Positions 33,797 to 45,672 of a stretch of 64,000 bases of DNA are shown here, in pieces (position 1 is the stretch's first letter; the number at the start of each line of letters is the position of its first letter). The position numbers and the translations under genes were made by a program. The notes below the pieces were generated by a model that was not told where the DNA came from, searched no databases, and saw nothing but the letters and a program-made list of their open reading frames with translations. The stretch covers positions 62,001 through 126,000 of the forward strand of contig JAODUP010000672.1 in assembly GCA_025642065.1 (NCBI GenBank), in the 5' to 3' direction. Source of the DNA: Paralvinella palmiformis. Its lineage: Eukaryota; Annelida; Polychaeta; Terebellida; Alvinellidae.

Positions 33797-34365
33797 TTCA
33801 GATATCGTCTAAGGATATACTGACTGTGGTCTCTAAGCCAAAGTCAAGTTATTTATATAAAGATGAAGCGTTTGCAATTTCAACTCGGAGACATCAAGAT
33901 ATGTTAATAATGATTTTAGCTTTCTCAACAATTCAGATATTATATTCCCTTAATTACTATTTACATTGATACCGAATCCCAGATATGGCGTACGTCACAC
34001 CTACTCCTAGAACATATGAACGAGGGGCCACTCTAAGGTAAATAAATATAAAACACAAACTTAGATAACAAGACGCCAGTGTCGGGTCACACAACCCTTC
34101 ACAAATATAATTAAATTAACGAAGTTGGACTACGAAGTAGTATAGTAGTAGTATTTTATTTCAAATTGGACATAGTATTTATTTTTACGATGAAATTATT
34201 TGGGTGTGCCCAAGTTGAGGCTTACATCTTACATCTAACGCCATCAGGTATGTGCCTCACAATACTAATTAAATGCATTGAGTAATGGTCAATACACAGT
34301 GTGGGTAGACGGAAGTCCACAAATGAATTCAAACTATAATTGCGAATATTGAAGATACACAATAA
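33795..34365. other. Intergenic, nothing recognised
   Basis: No gene. Sequence at 34140-34365 may be the body of the tRNA-like SINE that follows, but no second copy in the window confirms this. Confidence 0.35.
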
Positions 34366-34442
34366 GGAAATAAATCGGATTTGAACCCATAACTTGGAGA
34401 TTTGTAGCGCAGTGTTTTATCATTACACCAGCGGGTGCCCTT
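34366..34442 (-). mobile_element. tRNA-like SINE head of a second family
   Basis: Antisense reads GGGCACCCGCTGGTGTAATG (A-box-like TGGTGTAATGAT) and ATGGGTTCAAATCCGATTT (B-box). Its sequence differs from the main SINE. A functional tRNA is unlikely: no matching acceptor stem is seen. Confidence 0.6.
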
Positions 34443-34779
34443 TATGGACAACTGATCGAGCTGCTAGAATGTGGAATGGCGATCTGTGTAGTTGCTCGAT
34501 CGGTTGATCGATTGGAGAGACGATTGATTTATACAACTATTATGTATGTATTTTCCCAGTGGATTAGCTGAAATGATGACAGGATTGAACAGTTCTCATA
34601 ACATCGAGGGAAATGTTTAACTGTGACGAACACTAAACAGAAATAACATAATTTCTTTCCGTCACCATTTGAAAATTCACTTTTTCAGACTTCCTTATCC
34701 CTCCTAAGTTTTAACTCCATCCTATCATTTGTTTATTAATTTTGTTTCGTATCTGGACTATGATACTGCCCAAACCCTG

Positions 34780-34866
34780 CACCTGGTGCGCCACTGAGCT
34801 CCATTCTTTTCAAAGATATTGGCGCTATATATAGATGTTTTGTAATTAGTATTAGTATTATTATTA
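34780..34866 (+). mobile_element. L2-like LINE 3' terminus fragment
   Basis: TTGGCGCTATATATAG followed by (TTA/ATT)n repeats resembles the end of L2-type elements. Only the tail is recognisable. Confidence 0.45.
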
Positions 34867-35625
34867 CCTTGGATTAATTATACAGATTAATGCACAACTG
34901 CATGAGATAAAGATACGTTTGATTGCACTCACTCGCTCGCTCGTTCACTTACTCACACACACTCATTTTGGTATCTAGTTTTATGCTGTAATAGACCGAT
35001 TCAATTACCGCTGGCGCCACCATGCGGCTGAATTTCACACTACGGTATCGCGTTAGAAGTCTAGAATCAATGTGTTGCATGCCGACTTACCCGTGTAGTG
35101 GCCGATAAATGTTAAAAAGCAGTATTTAGGATATTTACCAGCTATATTTGGATTTTATTTATAGTCCATTAAAGGTATGTGATCTCCAGATCATAATTTG
35201 GCATTCAATAGGAATCGCATAGACTAAACTAAGTAACGTTCAGCGCACTTTCCATGGATATCATGATCCGGCCTCTAGTTCAAACTTATTTTTTGTAAAA
35301 CCTTTGCCATCCGACATGACGATGTGAATGGATAAAATCGATGATCACATAGATTATAATTCAATGGGGGATTACAGTAACATTGGTATTTATGTATGAT
35401 ATCTCGTATTGCAAGTGAACTGTTTTATTTTCCAAATCAGCCGTTCGTGCAATGTTTACTACATGTAAATATCACGGGTGTATTTAATAACATAAAGTTG
35501 ATACATATATAATTGGTTCCCAGATATCAATACAAATTATATTTCCCAAACTCTACATTAAATATTTAAAAAAACTCAATTTATATTCAGCTAAAAAATC
35601 CCGTGCAAGTCAACATCGAAAAGTT

Positions 35626-35667
35626 CCGAGATCCGGGACGCGGCCGTCCGTCCGTCCCGGATCTCGG
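35626..35667. repeat. Perfect hairpin, 15-bp G+C-rich stem
   Basis: Arm CCGAGATCCGGGACG (35626-35640), a 12-nt loop, and arm CGTCCCGGATCTCGG (35653-35667). The G+C content is striking in an AT-rich region. Confidence 0.93.
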
Positions 35668-35807
35668 CCTTAGCTAAGTTCTCTCTTTCACAACTCCGAA
35701 CTCATGTGGTCTCGAATCTACTTTATTCCTCTACTCAAAACTGTACAAAAACTATACACTCCACGAAACTATAAACTCCAGAACCACCACTCCACTACTC
35801 TTTTCCT

Positions 35808-36170
35808 TTGGTTTTGTTGTCCGGGGAGAATCCCCAGGCTGTCGCTTAATCAGCACAGCCTCTATGTTGGAGTGGTTGAGAAATCTCCTCCCCCACCACA
35901 CCACTCACAGGGGAGCAGTACTGAAAGATGGAGCCGAAATACCATGAGGGTGGTCACTGCCAGTGTTTTACGTCCTTATGGGGTTTTTAACGTCCCCCTT
36001 TATTTTAAATAATTCAGTGGAGACGGCAGCGCCATTTAACGTGGTCAGCCACCCACGATGTAGTGAGCCGAGAAATTAATCCCTGGAAAAGTTTCGACCT
36101 CTTACGGGGTTCGAACCTGCGACTGTTGGCACCAAGTGCGGAGTGCCTAACCGCTAGGCCACCGGAGCTC
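35808..36170 (-). mobile_element. tRNA-derived SINE (third family) with 14-bp TSD
   Basis: Antisense head GAGCTCCGGTGGCCTAGCGG (A-box) and CGCAGGTTCGAACCCCG (B-box), then a body of about 290 bp ending near 35808 in an A-rich tail. Direct repeats actactcttttcct (35794-35807) and actattcttttcct (36171-36184) match at 13 of 14. Inserted into the repeat at 35626-36330. Confidence 0.88.
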
Positions 36171-36479
36171 ACTATTCTTTTCCTCTACAAAAATCCAGAT
36201 ATATATACCGTCAGCGTTGTTGTCCGGTAGACCCCACATAGTCACCTGGTCCAATCAGCGCCGACTTGGCTGAGTCCAGAACAATCCCCCAGTAAAACTC
36301 CTCTCACACATCCAAACAGGTATATAAAGGGGAATCCCCCCCCCCCAGCACAATCAGCGTGTTGTCCAGTGGAGACTCGCGTGTCCCTTGATCCAATCTT
36401 CGCTGACTTGGCTGTACCATTACAAACAATCACTAACAAATCTTTCACACATTCAACCCACACCCCGAAGACATTAATA

Positions 36480-36605
36480 CCGTACAAACCTAAACAAACC
36501 CCGCGGCTACGACATCTACACCCGTGCGATCCCAACAACCGGCCAGCGACAAATCCCCAAGCGGCACCGAACGGGTGACCACATTCATCTTCTTCAATCT
36601 TGATC
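36480..36605 (+). repeat. LINE 3'-tail-like block, upstream copy
   Basis: CCCAAGCGGCACCGAACGGG and GTGACCACATTCATCTTCTTC resemble the 3' tail of the LINE at about 42593-42665 (CTAAGCGGCACGTACGGGTG, ATCACTAATTCTTC). Suggests a head-to-tail arrangement with an older, truncated copy. Confidence 0.6.
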
Positions 36606-36869
36606 GCTCGAAGTGGATACACCTTGCTCTAGCTCTGTCTCGTTAATTGAATTTTGTATTCACCACCATCGGTATCGAAGTGGATATTCTGGCAATTAGC
36701 GCTACTGTTCTTGCGGTTTGGTTTACTACATCGGCAAATCATTACCAGATTGTGCATTCGCGGAAACTATCACACCTGTCTTTCTTCACTCCTCGATTGA
36801 GAGAAGTGGATTTACGGCATCTCTATTTTCAGTAAGCGCAGAACAACGGACCTACCACCACTGGATGGT

Positions 36870-37690
36870 ATGGGACGGGAAAGCGAATGGAAACAGGTAA
36901 GTGGCAAGAAAAAGGTAAGTGCCAACAAACGACAACGGGTAAACTCCCAAGAAACTGTAAGTCCGTCCAGGATGGACACCACAGCTCCACCACCCACAGA
37001 AACCAGTCAAACCATGATCCCAGCAACAGCGTACCTGTTCGAGATACGGGTAACAAAACCATGGACGTCAGCATTTCAAATTCTGACAAAACTAGAAGCC
37101 ACTCTCCCGGAACTTCAGATGCAGACATTTGTATCGAAAGATGGCCGCCGTATAGTAAAAACAACCGACGGCAATACCAGGACGGCCATTACCCACCTGA
37201 AAGAGCTAGACGGGAAACCAGTCGAGTTCCTCCAGCTGTCCGCCCCATCCCGACCCAAAAGGTATGTAATAACCAGGGCCCCACTGGACATTCCAGTGGA
37301 ATATTTTGTGGAAAGCCACAACCTTTCGGAGGTAAAGCGCTTTCTGAAAGGGACAACCCCAACCACAGCAGTCTCCTTCACCTCCATGGTCCCACCCCGA
37401 CGTCTATAAAAATTCCCTTTTCCACTCCCCTCCATATCCGACCTTTTGTCCCCGACACCCCCCCCCCCAGTGTTACAAATGTCACAGGTGGAATCATACA
37501 TTCCAAACTTGCCGATTCAAGGCAAGATGTTACCACTGTGGCAAACAAGGGCCGAAGGAAGCAAACCTACATCATGTTTGCTGTCAGAAACCTCAGACGC
37601 CAAAGTGCATAAACTGCCACGGGAATCACTTCCCTGCATACAAGGGTTATGCAACCCGAATCCAGTCGGTGCACGAAATACACCAAAAAT
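36870..37690 (+). pseudogene. LINE ORF1: gag-like protein with CCHC zinc knuckles
   Basis: The frame from ATG 36870 runs 179 codons (MGRESEWKQVSGKKKVSANK start; a globular part with RYVITRAPLDIPVEYF) to TAA 37407-37409. After a frame change the expected knuckle region follows at 37471: CYKCHRWNHTFQTC (CX2CX4HX4C), then CYHCGKQGPKE...C and CINCHGNHFPAY. Such proteins coat LINE RNA. At least one stop and one frameshift separate body and knuckles. Confidence 0.78.
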
Positions 37691-38245
37691 GAGAATAGAA
37701 CCTAGAAAGTCCCAAACCAGACACCCCCGATTAACCGCCACAACTCCCCCCTGGAGACAAGCGACACCACCACAGGTCCCTGTCACCCTCTCCAAGGCAG
37801 AGTTTCCCCACTAACAAACACACTGCCCAAGACAACGACAGAGTTCCCACCTCTGACAAACACACTGCCCAATACGTTGACAGAGATCCCCCCTCTAACG
37901 AACACGACCAAGACACATACGAGCGTAGCCACACCCCTAAAACAGGCAGCCACCCCAAACATAATCACAGCCACAGTAACAGCTATCCTGGGACACATGC
38001 AATTTCTGTGGCAAACCATCCATGCAGTAGAAAGTCTACTAAAAACTCCGCCCAAGGATCTGTACCAAAAGGCAGAAGAAGGACTTGCCAATGTGCAACA
38101 GGCCACTATCCCAGAGCAAACCCTGCACACGGTCCTAGACACAGCACTACAGACAGACAGATAGTCACAGATAAGCCAGTGAAACTGGCAGAAACCAGTC
38201 CCGAACCCACACCACACTCCAAACAACATCCATCACCCAACAAGG

Positions 38246-38812
38246 GAACGTTGACATCATCTCCTGGAACATCAGGGTATTCAAAACAAACAAAAATATC
38301 CTCCTTGCAGCCATCCAAGATAAGCCCCCAGAAATAATTATATTACAAGACTAGCACTAAACGCCCTCCAAAAATTCCAGGATACATCATATACCATAAG
38401 TCCCACGTAACTAAATCAGTCACAATCTCCCGGGACTTATCACCCCAATAAGGTCAGATGTTCCACACAACCCTATCACCCTACCCAAAGCGACTGATGA
38501 CTATAAGACACTGACTACGGACATACATGGCTTCGACAAAGGATCTTTCCGCCTGGTCAACACCTACGTGTTACCAGGCCACCTTTTCAATATCACAGAT
38601 GTTTCTGCCGGCTCTGACAACTTCCTGATATTAGGAGACATCAATGCTAACTCTGAAAACTGGGGTTCTAAAGGCACCAGATCAGGACACCATCTCCTCG
38701 ATCAACTAGACAACTCGGATGATATCCTCCTTAATGACCCCAAAGTCCCCACCACTAAATACGGGTTAACCTTAGATTTAGCCATAGATCGCATCAGTAG
38801 CTGAATGGCACT
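38246..38812 (+). pseudogene. LINE ORF2: APE-type endonuclease domain, broken
   Basis: Starts DIISWNIRVFKTNKN, the typical endonuclease opening. After stops it resumes with TDIHGFDKGSFRLVNTYVLP, NFLILGDINANSENWGS and TKYGLTLDLAIDRI, covering the D-N (GDINANS) active-site block. It would nick target DNA to prime reverse transcription. The catalytic histidine region is lost or frameshifted (stop at 38803). Confidence 0.75.
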
Positions 38813-39121
38813 AAATTGACTCACTGATCTCAGACCACATAGCTACTCTTATTAAAATTACCAATTATTTCAATAACATCCTGATAACCAAAGACTACCC
38901 AGATGGAACACTAATAAAGCCAACTGGAAGATCTTCGCAGATAAACTGCATGATCTCTCTTTAATAGTCCTGGACCCAACTCTCTCGGTTAATCAAATAT
39001 TACAAGGTTTATCAGCAGGCCTCCACGAAGCGGCCACCTTAGCAATCCCCCTATCCACTCCCAGGCCCTTTAGGTCTCGACATTCTTTCCTACCACCTGA
39101 GGCTAAAAATGGACTAGAGAG

Positions 39122-40880
39122 ATGAGCCGCCTCACCAAAATCTTCAAAGCAAGCCCTACTGCTAATAACAAAGCTGAACTCAGGGCAGCCCAACAAGAAA
39201 CCAAGAAACAACTTTTCATTATGAAAAGCCAACAATGGGACCAATGGTGCAACAAAATCGCAGACATGAATGCCAAAGACATATGGCAAGAAATCAAAAA
39301 CATAAAAGGGCATCCTACAGCAGTTAAAACCCTACTCCCTAATCAAGAAGCTAACAATCTCGCCAGGCACTTTACCACCAGGGCCGCCCATGACACACTC
39401 CCTGAGGATGTTAAACATTCTCTTAAACAACTCCAGGGACAAAGACGTCAATCAGTACTCCAAGCCAAATTGGCAAGTACTGACACAGATGTACCTTTTT
39501 CTATATTCACGAACTTGAGGCAGTTCCACGGAAAAAATAAGGACTCTGCACCAGGAGAAGACACTTTCACCCTCCTTTAAGAAAAGAATCCTTGATTTCA
39601 TCAATAAATCATGGATCCAAGGTCGCCTCCCAGTTCAATGGAAAACTGTAGTAGTCATTCCAATCTCCAAACCAGGTGGAAGGGGACACATACCTATTTC
39701 ACTCCTCCCCACTCTATCAAAGATCATGGAACGTCTAGTCTGCTCTGGAACCTTCCCAAGCCGAATAACTTGTTTGGTTTCACCAAGGGAAGATCCACAG
39801 TTGATGCTATTCTCCATCTAGTGAATCTTATCACTTCCAGGAGGAAATATAACAGCATCTTTAACAATTTACACCGCCTTCTTAGATCTAGACAAGGCCT
39901 TTGAAAGAGCCGACCACCTCTCCATTTTAAACTCCCTTTCCTCTCTAGGTATCAAAGGTCGACTCATAGCCTGGATTGAAGACTTTCTCAGCAACAGAAA
40001 CATAAAAGGTTTCCTATCAAGGTTGCTACTCTGATCCACGTACTATTAACACGGATCTGCCCTCTTCCTTACATTATTCAATGCATTAGTTACTCTCCTT
40101 ATCTCCATCTCCCTACCACCATGCGTTGACATCCTTGCTTACGCAGATGATCTGGCAATCGTCTCGCATGGCAGCCATGCTGCCAAAAAACTTCAAATAG
40201 CCTTTAACACATTGGCCACAACCGCCAATGACCTAGGACTTTTCTTTTCATCAGCCAAGACCAAAGTCATGGTCTTCAACACCTTCCGTCAATCAGAGAT
40301 CTTCCATCGGGGGTAAACAACCTATAGAAACTGCCAAATACTACAAATACCTAAGCGTAAGCATTGACGCCCGCCTCTCATTTACTAAACATCTTGCTGA
40401 CACTAAACACAAACTATACAGTAGACTCAAAATGATAAAAATAATATCCAATTTAAAAATAGGACTCAACACCAAGATGCTTGTCACGCTGTACAAGGCA
40501 TTAATACAATCAATTATTTTATATGCAGCACCGGTCCTCCTCCTAGCAGCTCCATCTACAATAACAAATCTAGAACAGGCTCAAAGAACATGCCTACGAT
40601 ATGTATTTGGACTCCCCCCATGATCCGCATCAGCACTCCTGCATAAGGAATCAGGTATCCTTCCTCTGGGCCAACTAGTTCGCATGGCCACCGCCAAGTA
40701 CATACTCAGAACAGCTTCAAACCCAAACCCAGTCCCCAACATAACCAGAGTCCAGACCGAAATCCATAAAGACCCTAGAGTCCATCAAGCCATTTCCTGG
40801 TCAATGAAAGCCGCATGGCTCCAAAATGATATTGGAATACCTCAAATACAACCCCCGTATCCCAAGAACCTCCTCCATGG
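39122..40880 (+). pseudogene. LINE ORF2: reverse transcriptase domain, broken
   Basis: Frames alternate. 39122-39580 is the linker (SRLTKIFKASPTANNKAELR, ending NKDSAPGEDTF). Then WKTVVVIPISKPG-like text near 39640, GFTKGRSTVDAILHLVNLI (39775), FLDLDKAFERADH (about 39882), and the catalytic LAYADDLAIVSHGS with YADD at 40140-40151. The thumb follows at 40432-40623 (MLVTLYKALIQSIILYAAPV) and 40684-40880. Multiple frameshifts and stops; not functional. Confidence 0.85.
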
Positions 40881-40994
40881 GTAGTTCCACCCCCACATGT
40901 CCTAATTAGTAATCCCATTAACAAAAACGGACACCCACAAGAAGCAGCCAAAGCAGCCTACAACAGGATTCTAGACCTAACTAATAGAAATAAT

Positions 40995-41400
40995 CTACCC
41001 ATTAATATATATACTGACGCCAGCACCCATCAGGACGGCAAGACCGCTTGGGCCTGTTATGTGGAGGAAGAGAACCTTGACATAAAAGGAAGACTTCCTG
41101 ACAACACCCCCATCACCCTAGCAGAACTCCATGCCATACAGACCGCTCTAGTTTGGAAACTCTCCAGACATAATACAAAAGATTTAATCATTCATTCAGA
41201 CTCAATAGCTGCCCTTACCATTCTTCAGAATCGAATATATAAAACTTACCCTGAAATAACATCAAAAATATTCAAATCAGCCAAATTTCTACATAGACAA
41301 GGAACCCAAGCTACCATCCATTGGATTCCAAGCCATGTCGACCTTGAAGGAAACGAACACGTTGACAGACAAGCCAATATCGCCACCAGTTTAAATGAAG
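40995..41400 (+). pseudogene. LINE ORF2: RNase H domain, residues intact
   Basis: An open stretch with the RNase H catalytic set: D in IYTDAST (GAC at 41015-41017), E in ITLAELHAIQTAL, D in IIHSDSIAALTIL, and the late HVDLEGNEHVDRQA block. It would degrade the RNA of the RNA-DNA hybrid. This is the best-preserved piece of the element, though cut off from the RT by stops upstream. Confidence 0.88.
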
Positions 41401-41584
41401 TCCTCCATGCTGAGAAAACGGCAGGAACCTATAGTCACCTTATAAAAAGTCATTTCTCCCAACAACTCCGTCGCATAGCAACGGAAACACATCCCCTCTC
41501 CAGAAATGGTATGACAAGATCACAGTTCCCGGCCTCAACTTCCTCCCTAACAGACAAGCAGACACCTAGCTCCGCCGACTACGG

Positions 41585-42350
41585 TTTTTTTTACACGTTT
41601 CTTCCATGGACGGTAATAACTACGGTAAAAACCTGGTTATTTCCGTTACGGGGAAATACTTTCTTCCATTCCGCTTTGGGAAGAAATTTTTTAGGAGGGG
41701 AAAAGGGAGTTCTCAGAAGCACTTCAACTTATATGCACGTCATATTTCCTACCAGCTGAAGGAAAGATATTTCGGCCATCCTTAACTCATAACATTATAG
41801 GATTCAACCCAATAAGAGTCAGAGTCGGAACAAAATCGTCACATCGCTGCATATTAATCCATCATTATTCAATAAATAACGATTAATTTTCACCAAAATA
41901 TTTAATTTCATCTTCATTTTATCGACTTGACAGACGACAACTTATGATTCACGTGTGCATCATGGAACTGCTGATCACGGGATTCAGTAATTGATTAATT
42001 TGCATGGATCATTGGAATCCACTTGTTCATCGATTAATTGCACAATGAACCTTTAAAAGCAACCTCAGTTTTTGTATTCCCCACTTCTTACGCAACATCA
42101 GTACATCATTTGTTCAGAAATGTTTCAATCAAACCATCACAATGGAGCACCTTGAGGCATATGCTCTACATTCCAGTTACAAGGGGGCTAAACTCTCATC
42201 AGATCAGTTGATTATTGTCACAGACTCTGTGACCCTTGGGAGTTTCTTCCTAATTTCTTCCCGGAAGAAAGGTTTTCTTCGTGGTAAAAACCCATTTCTT
42301 CCCATTGGAAGGGAAGAAATACCTTTCTTCCGGGAAGAAACCCAACCCTG
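41585..42350 (-). mobile_element. hAT-like MITE (GGAAGAAA family) inserted in the LINE
   Basis: Reading antisense from 42350: CAGGGTTGGGTTTCTTCC, followed by repeated GGAAGAAA/TTTCTTCC and GGGTTTTTACC. The other end near 41585 carries ACCGTAGTTATTACCGTCC and ATGGAAGAAACG, as at the right end of the 46205-47130 copy. LINE coding sequence (CDSs up to LRRL at about 41580, and AIHYLINCPAHSSCRQRL from 42352) resumes on the far side, which defines the insert. The left TIR is eroded and no clear TSD can be read. Confidence 0.72.
41693..41900. repeat. ~210-bp dispersed repeat, copy 2
   Basis: See the matching block 15489-15700; same orientation, roughly 80% alike by eye. Lies inside the LINE-interrupting insert. 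Confidence 0.78.
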
Positions 42351-42490
42351 CAATCCACTACCTAATAAACTGCCCAGCTCACTCCAGCTGCCGACAACGA
42401 CTAAAGGACAAATTAACCCCTCAGCAACACAGTCTGGACTGACCACGACGTTGCCGCACTCCTCATCAGAAAGGCCACCAGTAAGCGACA
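42351..42490 (+). pseudogene. LINE ORF2 C-terminus beyond the MITE
   Basis: Reads AIHYLINCPAHSSCRQRLKD, KLTPQQHSLD, a stop, then PRRCRTPHQKGHQ and a stop. This is the CPxxxxxRxxL-type tail typical of I-group ORF2. It continues the frame interrupted near 41580. Confidence 0.7.
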
Positions 42491-42700
42491 GCCTGGGGGG
42501 TAAATCCCCAAACTACACAAACAAACAAACAGACAACGGGTGACCACCAACTTCTTTCGCACATCAATAAATCGGAGATCTATGGTTTCACACCCATTTG
42601 ACCCACAAGTGGTCGGTTACAAACCGCTAAGCGGCACGTACGGGTGATCACTAATTCTTCATAACATAAATTAATTCGACAACCGGCCATCACTTTACAA

Positions 42701-45660
42701 CATAAATAACTATGGCTTAGCTCTGTTCATGTCGAATTTTAAAGCAGTTTCAAAAGATTATAACGACATCATTTTAGTTGTCTAATTCATTAAGTCAATA
42801 CATTTTGTAAACAAGAGCTATGTATATTTTCTATTGTTTGTTTTATCAAATAAATTAATCTCTGTTTTGTGTTGTAAACCATCCGGGTTTGTTAATGTAA
42901 ATGAATTAGTTGGTTATAATAATTACCCTAAACTTTAGATCACTCTAAAATATAGGAAAGGGAAAACCATTATTTCAGATAAAAGTTTGAAAATAATTTA
43001 CCTTTATTTTAGAATATAAAAATGTGTTTTGGAAAAATGCCAGTACGTTTTCTCAATCATTCGACAAAATAAATTATATTTGCGTGTCTTAACAGTTATT
43101 TGAACATACTGAATGGTAATGGTAGTTAGTAAATCAATTATATTATGTTATTTTACTAGAGAGCTTAAATATAGTCTAATTTTACCACGGCACGGGTTCG
43201 AAAAAGTACCTAATTAAATCTTATTTTATTTTAAATGGACACTTGTTTTGCGTTATAGAATAAGGAAATGTGTGATGTTATTTTATTGATTTTTGATTGA
43301 AGGTAATTTTTGGTTAACATAGTTTTAGTTAAAACCAAAAATGAGGTGCTTTGAGGGCGATAATGAGTGAACTAGACCTGTTAGCTATACATATATTTTT
43401 ATTTAACGTCAGTGTTTAGAACAGATTTAACGTTAGCCAGAGGGTAATATTACTGACAAAATTATGAAATTAACAAGACACTAATACCACTGACACAATG
43501 TGACGATTATCCCTTAAGCCATTTACACACACATTCACAGTATTAGTAGGGAAGGCGGTCATTTATTCAGAATGGCCATAGAGCTTCAATTGGATAGGTC
43601 TTGTCATAACTAAGAAGAAAATATATAGTTTAATGGGGCTATCTTTTATCATTATTAAGTAATCGGCTAAAATATCACCACTTATTTGACAGGTCGTGCG
43701 AAAGTCTAATTCCAGAAATGTACCATTGCCAGAGGTGAAGGTTTATCAATGTCATAACTCACCAAATAATTGTATCACTGACATGTTTTCATCATTTGTG
43801 TAATGTAATATTTATGTATAACAGATTAAAATAAATAAATATGTATTAAGTTATCATATTTTTCAGAAATAAGGCTGCAAATTTGGCCCAAACACCAGAG
43901 CAGTCCAAAGTGAGAAATGGTGAAATTTTCAGATTAGTCGTAGAATATCCAATTTTATTTCATTAGATAGGTCTTGAAGAGAATAATAAGTAAATAGATA
44001 ACTTGACATGGTTTCCTTACTTAATTTTGGAAATATATACCTCAATAAGGTAGAAAATGACCACTGTAAGGTCTGATGCATATATTTTTAATCCACAGAT
44101 ATAAAAAAACAATTAAAATCGACATACAATAAAAAAGAAGTTCAGATGTTGTGCTGTTATATATTTTATAAAGAAATTAACCACAATACAATATGTCTTA
44201 TGATTATAATGTAATTATATATATATATTATATGCATGTAAATCATGTTACAGTGACAAATGTGATGAACTATTTTTCAAGTGAGACAGACAAATACAAT
44301 GGAAAAGACAACATTGAATTGATGCAATTTTAATGTTGGACATAATCCATGGTCTCATTAAATCAAGCATCAATTGTTTTATGTACATCTAACAAATTGA
44401 AATGCAAATAATCACGAACACAATGCAACTTTATCCCCCCAAAAAATGCCTTTCTGTGTTTATCTTAGGCCGGCAAACTTGAACCAAGCAACTTTTTTAA
44501 AACAAATGTTTAATTCTCTATTACATCTTAAATATTCACAATGTGCACGAAATATAGTCAAATATAATATCTATGTATATTATTATGAATATATCATACA
44601 TAAAATAGGATGGATGGGCTAAATTAGGCATAGATTTGATCGGATTGTATAACAACCTAAACATGTTGAACTGATGCTGGGGGGATTTATGAGATTTGGC
44701 AATGGAGGACCTCTGGATTTTTCCCATTCCGCAGCATGGATAGTTTCGCATCAAAAACTAAAATTATATCATTAAATAGAAAACATTCTCAGCTTTATCA
44801 CAGTGGTAGTTTCCCTTTTCTAGCTCAATTATTAATAGATGTATTATTGTGGTTTAGATTTAAAAGTGATCGCAGACTAGGTTAGTTTCGTATTTTCATA
44901 AGAAAACCAGCATATTTAGAAAGAGTGGAATATTAGCAACAACATGGCTAGCTTCGTTTGTTAATAGGTATTGCCAAGGCCATGCACAAAGAGGGTAAAC
45001 AGACCCCCTTTCTGGCCCAGGTTTGACGTTACGTCATTTAACAAGTATATCCCTGATTTCAAAACAAATTAGATTACGGGATAGAGCTATATGCATTCTG
45101 TTTATTTGTTTAATTTATAGTTATTACGTGAAATATTAAGGCAACCACAAGCAAAACAAAAATGGCTCATTTCATGCATCATTTTCCTTACGCCCATTTA
45201 AAAGCACTTGTCAAATAATATTCACGACGTAACGACGTCCCTAGTATCCGCCCATACAATGTTACACAAGTTTAGCAAACTCCATACCCCCCTTCCCCCT
45301 CATACATTCACCTTGTATGCAGCACTTACTACCTATTCATAGGAAATATGTAAAATTAAAGATGAACTGACTAAAACCTATATAAGAATTATCTCTATCT
45401 CTAGCCTAGAGTCTATAGATATAGAAGTCTAGATATATATTATTTAGATATAATTATATATATATATATATATATATACACAGAATATTAATCCTATTAT
45501 ACAAAATTAACTAACAGTAAAGTAATGAAAGTGATAAAAACAGGTAATTTTCTCTTCCTATTTCATTAGACCGTATTTTAATATTTCAGTATTTGTTTTC
45601 TGTAGTCATTTGACTTTGTTGTTTTCTATTAGATCTGATTTGGTGTAATTTAAAATTTTC
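42701..45660. other. Intergenic, nothing recognised
   Basis: Three kilobases of AT-rich sequence with (AT)n runs near 44216-44230 and 45446-45478. No open frame shows a domain. A non-coding 5' exon or the promoter of the next gene may lie in its last part, since a splice acceptor (attttcag, ending 45662) directly precedes that gene's start codon. Confidence 0.45.
45446..45478. repeat. (TA)n microsatellite
   Basis: TA dinucleotide run upstream of the FASTK-family gene. Confidence 0.9.
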
Positions 45661-45672
45661 AGAAACGTGATC

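Larger units (their letters stand above)
35626..36330. repeat. Dispersed repeat, copy 2, split by a SINE
   Basis: Homologous to 15891-16215: CCGAGATCC start, CGGCCTTAGCTAA, then after the SINE TCAGCGTTGTTGTCCGGTAG and GCCGACTTGGCTGAGTCC. A related third block follows at 36355-36430 (TCAGCGTGTTGTCCAGTGG). The start carries a perfect 15-bp hairpin absent from copy 1. Confidence 0.78.
36606..42700 (+). mobile_element. Nearly full-length I/Nimb-like LINE, inactivated
   Basis: A 6-kb unit contains, in order, a gag-like ORF1 with CCHC knuckles, an APE-type endonuclease, a reverse transcriptase (YADD), an RNase H and a cysteine-bearing C-terminal region, followed by a 3' UTR. Endonuclease plus RNase H plus a knuckle-bearing ORF1 is the layout of the I group (I, Nimb, R1, LOA, Tad). 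Nimb is my guess because Nimb elements are common in molluscs. At least several frameshifts and stops occur, plus a MITE insertion at about 41585-42350. The base composition (C-rich + strand) differs sharply from the flanks. Confidence 0.82.

Noticed and set aside
36242..36622. 126-codon antisense frame over the C-rich LINE 5' flank
   Set aside because: Antisense of a repetitive C-rich region; Gly/Cys-rich shadow composition and no domain.
15251..42350. Reading the paired blocks at 15.5-16.2 kb and 35.6-41.9 kb as LTRs of a retrovirus-like element
   Set aside because: The blocks are not identical terminal repeats, their order differs between loci, and the intervening coding sequence is a LINE (APE endonuclease plus RNase H), without protease or integrase.
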